A stretch of 19,705 nt of DNA, from contig JANPDA010000256.1 in the NCBI GenBank assembly GCA_031431235.1, positions 1 to 19,705 of the forward strand, in the 5' to 3' direction. Source of the DNA: JANNSW01 sp031431235 (GTDB lineage Bacteria; Pseudomonadota; Alphaproteobacteria; Rhizobiales; Hyphomicrobiaceae). The position numbers were made by a program, and so were the translations under genes. Below the pieces are notes generated by a model. The model was not told the origin of the DNA and did no database searches. It saw nothing but the letters and a program-made list of their open reading frames with translations. Every line of letters begins with the position of its first letter. Within the stretch, counting starts at the first letter, position 1. This document shows positions 14,865-19,705 of the stretch, one piece after another.

Positions 14865-14919
14865 TCCCGATCCTTCCTTTTCTTACGGGGTCGCTGGCCC
14901 ATTCGAACTGGTCTCCCAA

Positions 14920-14930
14920 ATGTCAGACAT
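14920..14930. promoter_or_regulatory. ATGTCAGACAT palindrome upstream of parDE
   Basis: This perfect 5-1-5 palindrome lies 56-66 bp upstream of parD. The TGTC-N-GACA core resembles operators of FadR-type GntR regulators, but also could be the ParD operator. No good sigma70 boxes were found around it. The rest of 14865-15057 shows nothing coding. Confidence 0.3.
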
Positions 14931-15057
14931 GCGGCGGCGACAGTCGCGACGCAAGTCTCTCTTCTCTTCCTGCAGGTTCTCGCGTTTGACCTAAGAGGTA
15001 CCAACGCGTGAAAGGCCGCTCCACCAGTCATCGTCATCAGCCATCCCTGGCATGACC

Positions 15058-16119
15058 TCACCCGATCCCCAGCATCCCCCTGTTCGCGGCCATGTCGGCA
15101 CCGCTGCCCGCGAAATCATCGAACGCCTTTTCTGTCACGCGGATGATGTGGCGCCTGATGAACTCCGAGCCCTCGCGGGCGCCGTCCTCGGGATGCTTCA
15201 GGCAGCATTCCCATTCGAGCACCGCCCAGCCGTCATAGCCGTGCGCGGTCAGCTTGGAGAAGATGCTCGAGAAATCGACCTGGCCGTCGCCGAGCGAGCG
15301 GAACCGTCCGGCCCGATCGACCCAGCTCTGGTAGCCGCCATAGACCCCGACCCGGCCGTTGGGATTGAGCTCGGCGTCCTTCACATGGAACATCTTGATG
15401 CGCGAATGGTAGATGTCGATGTGGGCGAGGTAGTCGAGTGCCTGCAGCACGTAGTGGCTCGGATCATAGAGCATGTTGCAGCGCGGATGGTTGCGGACGC
15501 GCTCGAGGAACATCTCGAACGTCGCGCCGTCGTGCAGGTCCTCACCCGGATGGATCTCGTAGCAGAGGTCGATCCCGACAGCGTCGAACGCGTTCAGGAT
15601 TGGTGTCCAGCGGCGCGCCAGCTCGTCGAACGCGGTCTCGATCAGGCCGGCCGGCCGCTGCGGCCAGGGATAGACGTAGGGCCAGGCGAGCGCGCCCGAG
15701 AAGGTCACATGGGCTTTCAGCCCGAGATGGTGCGAGGCCTTCGCCGCGCGCATGAGCTGATCGACCGCCCATTCGGCGCGCGCCTTCGGATTGCCCCGCA
15801 CCTCCGGCGCCGCGAACCCGTCGAAAGCCGCATCATAGGCCGGGTGCACAGCCACGAGCTGACCCTGCAGATGGGTCGACAGCTCGGTGATGGCGAGGCC
15901 GTGGGAGGCAGCGACGCCCTTCACCTCGTCGCAATAGCCCTTGCTTTCAGAGGCCTTCTTCAAGTCGAACAGCCGGCCATCCCACGATGGGATCTGCACA
16001 CCCTCGTAGCCCAGCGATGCCGCCCATTTGCAGATCGAACCGAGCGAGTTGAAGGGAGCGGCGTCCCCAGCAAACTGGGCGAGGAAGATGGCGGGGCCTT
16101 TGATGGTGCGGGCCGGCAT
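15058..16119 (-). CDS. TIM-barrel sugar phosphate isomerase/epimerase
   Basis: This 353-residue protein is of the xylose-isomerase-like TIM-barrel superfamily (AP endonuclease 2 fold: IolE/IolI-like sugar isomerases and epimerases). Barrel strands and metal ligands are visible: GYEGVQIPSWDG (about 38-49), ITELSTHLQGQLVAVHPAYD, IDLCYEIHPGEDLHDG, CNMLYDPSHY, IKMFHVKDAEL and WAVLEWECCL. The Glu, Asp, His and Glu ligands expected of the family are all present. The start at 16119 has AGGAG with 8-nt spacing; an upstream frame to 16233 is not supported. It follows xylA after 123 bp and precedes parDE. It is the intact counterpart to the internally deleted isomerase near dhaL, though from a different subgroup. 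Confidence 0.92.
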   Translation of the reverse strand: MPARTIKGPAIFLAQFAGDAAPFNSLGSICKWAASLGYEGVQIPSWDGRLFDLKKASESKGYCDEVKGVAASHGLAITELSTHLQGQLVAVHPAYDAAFDGFAAPEVRGNPKARAEWAVDQLMRAAKASHHLGLKAHVTFSGALAWPYVYPWPQRPAGLIETAFDELARRWTPILNAFDAVGIDLCYEIHPGEDLHDGATFEMFLERVRNHPRCNMLYDPSHYVLQALDYLAHIDIYHSRIKMFHVKDAELNPNGRVGVYGGYQSWVDRAGRFRSLGDGQVDFSSIFSKLTAHGYDGWAVLEWECCLKHPEDGAREGSEFIRRHIIRVTEKAFDDFAGSGADMAANRGMLGIG

Positions 16120-16182
16120 GGGTGGTCTCCTGGTCGAGTGGCTCTGGATGGGCTCTGGGGCGCGGGGCGGAGCTCGAGGCGA

Positions 16183-16206
16183 CGCCTGCCCGCGTCCGAG
16201 CAGGCG
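16183..16206 (-). other. Stem-loop between xylA and the isomerase gene
   Basis: CGCCTGC (16183-16189) and GCAGGCG (16200-16206) form a perfect 7-bp GC-rich stem with a 10-nt loop, about 37 nt after the xylA stop on the minus strand. There is no T-tract. It could attenuate or stabilise the transcript. Confidence 0.35.
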
Positions 16207-16242
16207 GGCGAGCCAACCGCGACGCTCGGTCATGGGATCGCC

Positions 16243-17559
16243 TCACACATAGCGGTTCACGATCCCCTCGAGCATCTCCTGGCGTCCCGAGCAGGGCTGC
16301 GGCTCGAGGCCTTCGCGCTCGACGCGGGCGGCGATGTCGGCAAGCGACCTCCTGCCCTCGAGCATCGCCTTTGCTTCCGTGCTGTGCCAGCCCAGATAGC
16401 GTTGCTCGCGGTGCCGTTCGATGGCGCCGTCCTCCAGCATCCGCTGCGCCGCAATGGTTGCGCGTGCGAGCGCATCGAGCGAGTGCACATGGGCATGCAG
16501 CAGGTCGTCGGGCGCAATCGACTGCCGCCGGATCTTGGCGTCGAAATTCATGCCGCCCGTGGTGAACCCGCCGCCTCTCAGCAGCTCGTGCATGGCGAGC
16601 GCCAACTCGGGCACGTTCATGGCGAACTGGTCTGTGTCCCAGCCGGTGAGGCTGTCGCCGCGGTTGATGTCGAGCGAGCCGAAGATGCCGAGCGCAACGC
16701 CGAGCGCGATCTCGTGCTCGAAGCTGTGCCCGGCGAGGATGGCGTGGTTCTGCTCGATATTGACTTTGACCTCGTTCTCGAGCCCATGCGCCTTCAGGAA
16801 GCCGAACACGGTCGCGACGTCGAAATCGTACTGATGCTTGGTCGGCTCCTTGGGTTTGGGCTCGATCAGGATCGTACCCTTGAAGCCCGTCTTGTGTTTG
16901 TGCTCGACGACGAGAGTGAGGAAGCGCCCGGCCTGCGCCATCTCCCGTTTCATGTCCGTGTTGAGCAACGTCTCATAGCCTTCGCGCCCACCCCAGAGCA
17001 CGTAGTTGGCACCTCCGAGGTCCCGAGTGACGTTCATGCAGAGCGCAACGGTCGCCGCGGCATAGGCGAACACGTCCGGGTCGGGATTGGTGGCGGAGCC
17101 AGCCATGTAGCGGCGATGGGAAAACAGGTTCGCCGTGCCCCAGAGCAGACGTGCTTCCGAGCTCTCCATTTTGTGCTGGAACAGCTCAGCCATGGTCCGG
17201 AGATTGCGCTCGCTCTCTGCGAAGTTCCCGCCCTCGGGCACGACGTCGCGATCATGGAACGTGAAGAATGGTATGCCGAGCAGCCCGAACATCTCGAAAG
17301 CAACGTCAGCCTTGAGACGGGCCTGGACCATTGGATCTCCCGGCTGCTGCCAGGGCCGCAGGAATGTCTCGCCGCCGAACGGGTCGAGCCCTGGCCAGGC
17401 GAAGGAATGCCAGTAGCAGGCAGCCGGGCGTAGCAAGTCCTCGAGCCGCTTGCCGCCGACCTTGCGATTGCGATCGTACCAGCGAAAGGCGAGATCGCTG
17501 GTGCTGTCGGGACCCTCGAAGGGGATCGGGGCCTCACGGCCGAAGAAACCTGTGGTCAT
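16243..17559 (-). CDS. xylA: D-xylose isomerase
   Basis: This 438-residue class II xylose isomerase interconverts D-xylose and D-xylulose. Every catalytic and metal residue of the E. coli-like pattern is in place with a one-residue shift: H102 and D105 in FFTFHDRDVVPEG, E233 and K235 in LIEPKPKEPTKHQ, E269 and H272 in NIEQNHAILAGHS, D297 in GSLDINRGD, D308 and D310 in WDTDQF, and D340 in GGMNFDAK. The C-terminus GIVNRYV is typical. The start ATG overlaps the xylB stop by 4 bp, so XylB and XylA production is likely coupled. An intact XylA argues that the cluster still handles xylose or a related pentose or polyol. Confidence 0.97.
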   Translation of the reverse strand: MTTGFFGREAPIPFEGPDSTSDLAFRWYDRNRKVGGKRLEDLLRPAACYWHSFAWPGLDPFGGETFLRPWQQPGDPMVQARLKADVAFEMFGLLGIPFFTFHDRDVVPEGGNFAESERNLRTMAELFQHKMESSEARLLWGTANLFSHRRYMAGSATNPDPDVFAYAAATVALCMNVTRDLGGANYVLWGGREGYETLLNTDMKREMAQAGRFLTLVVEHKHKTGFKGTILIEPKPKEPTKHQYDFDVATVFGFLKAHGLENEVKVNIEQNHAILAGHSFEHEIALGVALGIFGSLDINRGDSLTGWDTDQFAMNVPELALAMHELLRGGGFTTGGMNFDAKIRRQSIAPDDLLHAHVHSLDALARATIAAQRMLEDGAIERHREQRYLGWHSTEAKAMLEGRRSLADIAARVEREGLEPQPCSGRQEMLEGIVNRYV

Positions 17560-19022
17560 GTCGGACGCACCTCGTTCAAGCGTGGATAGAGTTGCCGCCA
17601 GCGCCCGAGCCTTGGCGCGAGCATCTCCGCCAAGCCCGGATCGGGCTCGATCGTGGCCCGGATCCGGGGCGGTGCGCAGATTGCGAGTGGGTCGGCGCCC
17701 TCCGCTGCGATCCGCCCGAGCCGCGCGGCACCGAATGCCGCTCCGAGCTCGCCGTCCTCGGGGACATCGATCGCAATGCCGAGCGCACTCGAGATCAGCC
17801 CGAGCCAGTGCAGCGAGCGTGAGCCGCCGCCGACCGCCGTTGCACGGCTCAGTGTCGTTCCGGCGGCCCGCAAGGCATCGAGGCTGTCCGCGAACGCGAA
17901 AGCGACGCCTTCGAGCACGGCCGCTGCCAATGTGCCGCGATCCGAGACCTGCGCCAGGCCGACGAAGGCTGCCCGTGCTCCCGCATCATTGTGCGGCGTA
18001 CGCTCACCGGCGAGATAGGGGAGAAAGAGAGGAGCCTCGGGCGTGGGCGGCCCGGCGCGCTCGGCTTCCGCGACGAGCTCTGCCGCGCCGGCGCCGGTCA
18101 CGCCAGCGAGCCATTCGAGGCTCGCAGTCGCGGACAGGATCACTCCCATCTGGTGCCAGGTTCCCGGCAAGGCATGGCAGAAGGCATGCACCGCCCGCGC
18201 CGTATTGGGGGAGAAACGCGCGTTGGAGACGAACAGCACGCCCGACGTGCCGAGCGAGACGAAGGCATCGCCCGGGCGGACGGCGCCGATCCCGATAGCC
18301 GAGGCCGCGTTGTCCCCGCCGCCACCGGCGACGACCGGCGCGCCATCGATGCCCCACCGCCGGGCGAGCTCCCCTCGCAAAGCGCCCGTCGGCTCGGTGC
18401 CCTCGAACAGCCGCGGCATGTGCTCGCGTGTGAGGCCCGTGGCCGCGAGCAACGGCTCCGACCAGTCGCGCCTCGCCACATCCAACCACAGCGTGCCCGC
18501 GGCATCGGACATATCGGAGGCGTGCTCGCCGGTAAGCCAAAGCCGCACATAGTCCTTCGGCAGGAGAACCTTGCGCACGCGGTCGAAGGCCGCCGGCTCG
18601 TGCCGCCTGATCCAGGCGAGCTTCGGCGCAGTGAAACCGGGCATCACGAGACTGCCGCCGAGCGAGAGAAACCGTGGCTCGCATTGCGTGAGCTCCGCGC
18701 ACTCCGCTTCCGCCCGTCCGTCGTTCCAGAGGATGGCCGGCCTGATCGGCCGGTCGCCGGCATCGAGCAGCGTCGCGCCGTGCATCTGGCCTGACAGTCC
18801 GACCCCGCGCAGATGATTGAACGCGGCCGGAATCTCGGCGCAGAGCCGGTCGAGGATCGATCCCGTGGCCGCGATCCAATCGGCCGGATCCTGCTCCGAC
18901 CAGCCGGCTTGTGGCCGTGAGACAGCGAGCGGGCTCGACGCGCTGGCAACGATACGGCTCGTCTCGTCCATCAGGACGGCCTTCACCGACGAGGTGCCGA
19001 CATCGATGCCGAGGAAGCTCAT
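17556..19022 (-). CDS. xylB: Xylulokinase
   Basis: This 488-residue FGGY-family kinase phosphorylates D-xylulose to xylulose 5-phosphate. The N-terminal ATPase fold begins SFLGIDVGTSSVKAVLMD with D7; the substrate-binding GLSGQMHGATLLD is at about 75-87; the catalytic base D237 lies in AGGGGDNAASAIG; and the C-terminal FLPYLAGERTPHNDAGARA and AVGGGSRSLHWLGLIS motifs are present. Length and motif order match XylB well. The start at 19022 has a weak AGG ribosome-binding site. It appears to be the first gene of the xyl cluster. The remains of a LacI-family regulator lie directly upstream in the same orientation, the usual place for its repressor. Confidence 0.96.
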   Translation of the reverse strand: MSFLGIDVGTSSVKAVLMDETSRIVASASSPLAVSRPQAGWSEQDPADWIAATGSILDRLCAEIPAAFNHLRGVGLSGQMHGATLLDAGDRPIRPAILWNDGRAEAECAELTQCEPRFLSLGGSLVMPGFTAPKLAWIRRHEPAAFDRVRKVLLPKDYVRLWLTGEHASDMSDAAGTLWLDVARRDWSEPLLAATGLTREHMPRLFEGTEPTGALRGELARRWGIDGAPVVAGGGGDNAASAIGIGAVRPGDAFVSLGTSGVLFVSNARFSPNTARAVHAFCHALPGTWHQMGVILSATASLEWLAGVTGAGAAELVAEAERAGPPTPEAPLFLPYLAGERTPHNDAGARAAFVGLAQVSDRGTLAAAVLEGVAFAFADSLDALRAAGTTLSRATAVGGGSRSLHWLGLISSALGIAIDVPEDGELGAAFGAARLGRIAAEGADPLAICAPPRIRATIEPDPGLAEMLAPRLGRWRQLYPRLNEVRPT

Positions 19023-19094
19023 GGTTGCCTGACCAGCGCGCGAGCGGATTTGACGCCCCTACATCAAAAATGCCCGCCCGTCATCCCCCACCGG

Positions 19095-19311
19095 TCAGGG
19101 CATGTCGTCCCTGAGAAAGTCATCGATGCGGATGCGCTCCTGGCCGGCAACCAGCGGCGTGCCCTCGACAACTGACAGCAGCACGCGCACGGCGCTGCGC
19201 ACCTCGTGTCCGGCGTCCTGGCTGATGATCGCGTCGACCATCCCCGGGACGCGCGCTTTGCGCGTGAACACCTGCCTCGCACGCAACATCATCGAGTGTC
19301 GTACGTGCCAT
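19095..19311 (-). pseudogene. LacI-family regulator remnant, internal deletion plus frameshift
   Basis: Two pieces of one family lie next to each other in different frames. From the ATG at 19309-19311 the codons read MARTTLDDVACEAGVHAQ, the start of a LacI-type helix-turn-helix. After about residue 15 the similarity stops. From about 19241 to the TGA at 19095-19097, in another frame, the sequence reads MVDAIISQDAGHEVRSAVRV, then GTPLVAGQERIRIDDFLRDD and MP. This is the C-terminal end of LacI-type regulators of the sugar-binding subgroup. The ligand domain and most of the DNA-binding domain (well over 200 codons) are gone, with the join in 19242-19266. It lies 72 bp upstream of xylB, where a xylose-type repressor gene would be expected. 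Confidence 0.75.
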
Positions 19312-19371
19312 GCGTCCATCGCGACCAAACGTCCAGGGATTTGGGTTGGGTCCGAAGGCGTGAATCGGCAT

Positions 19372-19485
19372 TTTTACCAGATCTCGACCGGTGCCAACGG
19401 TGCCATCATCGCATTCGCCGGCAACAATATCGTGCTCGTGGGCTTCAATAGCGCCAACCTCGACGCGGCAGACTTCACGCTCTGA
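19372..19485 (+). pseudogene. C-terminal remnant of an RTX/calcium-binding-type exported protein
   Basis: The plus-strand frame ends at TGA 19483-19485 with ISTGANGAIIAFAGNNIVLV, then GFNSANLDAADFTL. The pattern of a short beta hairpin (AIIAF, NNIVLVGF) followed by NLDAADF at the extreme C-terminus is typical of hemolysin-type, type I-secreted proteins. No start or upstream calcium-binding repeats are present; upstream is the LacI remnant on the opposite strand. It is a 3' scrap of a once larger gene, or a chance resemblance. Confidence 0.5.
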
Positions 19486-19539
19486 GCAGCGGAGTCGGCA
19501 CACGTCCGGCGGCGTGGCCAACGACCATCCAATTCGGCG

Positions 19540-19705
19540 CTACGAAATCAGCCGGGCCAGCAGCACGAGCACGATCGCCCCGATGGCAGCGGTGATGATC
19601 TGAGAGATCAGCGGATTGGGGATCGGCAGCGTGATGCCCAGGGCACCGAGCAGAAAGCTCCCGACGAACGATCCAATGAGACCTACTACGATATAAAACA
19701 GCAGC
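19540..19705 (-). CDS. GlsB/YeaQ/YmgE-type small membrane protein, 5' end beyond window
   Basis: The minus-strand frame covers 54 codons plus a partial one and stops at TAG 19540-19542; its start is outside the window. The protein reads as two hydrophobic helices: LLFYIVVGLIGSFVGSFLLG and, after ALGITLPIPNPL, the helix ISQIITAAIGAIVLVLLARL. Glycine-spaced helices joined by a short LGI/IP-rich linker match the GlsB/YeaQ/YmgE (transglycosylase-associated) family of about 85-residue inner-membrane proteins, often linked to stress. It is probably unrelated to the sugar cluster. Confidence 0.8.
   Translation of the reverse strand, partial: LLFYIVVGLIGSFVGSFLLGALGITLPIPNPLISQIITAAIGAIVLVLLARLIS

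Noticed and set aside
14880..14915. tRNA-like T-arm (GTTCGAAT on the minus strand) upstream of parD
   Set aside because: The flanking bases do not form a T-stem, and no acceptor, D-arm or anticodon arm is present; it is not a tRNA or a credible tRNA remnant.
16120..16233. N-terminal extension of the TIM-barrel isomerase
   Set aside because: The extension is low-complexity, Pro/Arg-rich and contains the stem-loop; the ATG at 16119 has a proper AGGAG site and gives the usual family start.
15052..17433. A 793-codon open frame on the plus strand antisense to xylA and the isomerase
   Set aside because: It mirrors two well-supported genes with all catalytic residues; long antisense frames are expected in GC-rich DNA, and its translation shows no recognisable domain.
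1..19705. CRISPR arrays, rRNA genes, phage structural genes, complete insertion sequences
   Set aside because: No regularly spaced direct repeats, RNA-gene signatures, transposase or phage motifs were seen in either strand.

Overview
The window looks like chromosomal DNA of a GC-rich alphaproteobacterium, most likely a Hyphomicrobiales (Rhizobiales-like) member. The reasons are the strong GC bias in third codon positions, the many ATGA-type gene overlaps, the separate EIIA / HPr / full-length EI genes that feed a PTS-type dihydroxyacetone kinase, and the glycerol-type ABC importer. Genus cannot be fixed by reading alone. Nearly every gene lies on the minus strand, so transcription runs from high to low coordinates.

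Right edge to centre (19705 to 13107): a GlsB/YeaQ-type membrane protein cut by the window edge, a C-terminal scrap of an RTX-like exported protein (+ strand), and the shattered remains of a LacI-family regulator. Then comes a sugar catabolic cluster: xylB (xylulokinase), xylA (xylose isomerase), a TIM-barrel sugar phosphate isomerase/epimerase, a complete ParD/ParE toxin-antitoxin pair dropped between metabolic genes, and a Gfo/Idh/MocA dehydrogenase.

Centre (13106 to 6946): an AT-rich intergenic block with repeated TGTTTAGT half-sites, then an ABC importer operon. It encodes a periplasmic binding protein, two permeases, a tiny two-helix membrane protein and two different ATPases. This composition resembles rhizobial glycerol/polyol importers. 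Two intergenic palindromes sit inside the operon.

Left part (6930 to 1): a sugar isomerase gene reduced to its two ends by an internal deletion, then dhaL, dhaM (EIIA domain only), a dedicated HPr, a full-length Enzyme I, a small helix-turn-helix protein and dhaK. Together these make a PEP-driven dihydroxyacetone-type kinase with its own phosphorelay. A 138-bp palindromic MITE-like element then separates dhaK from an iron-containing alcohol dehydrogenase gene. A toxin-first HigB/HigA-like toxin-antitoxin pair closes the left edge; its antitoxin is cut by the window.

Inferred logic: an ABC system imports a polyol or sugar. The alcohol dehydrogenase and the Gfo/Idh/MocA oxidoreductase oxidise it or its intermediates, TIM-barrel isomerases interconvert them, and the PEP-dependent Dha kinase or XylB phosphorylates the ketose for entry into the pentose phosphate or triose pools. 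The substrate cannot be named from sequence. Two genes of this pathway (the LacI-type regulator and one isomerase) keep only their N- and C-terminal ends, so the locus may be partly decayed or rewired.
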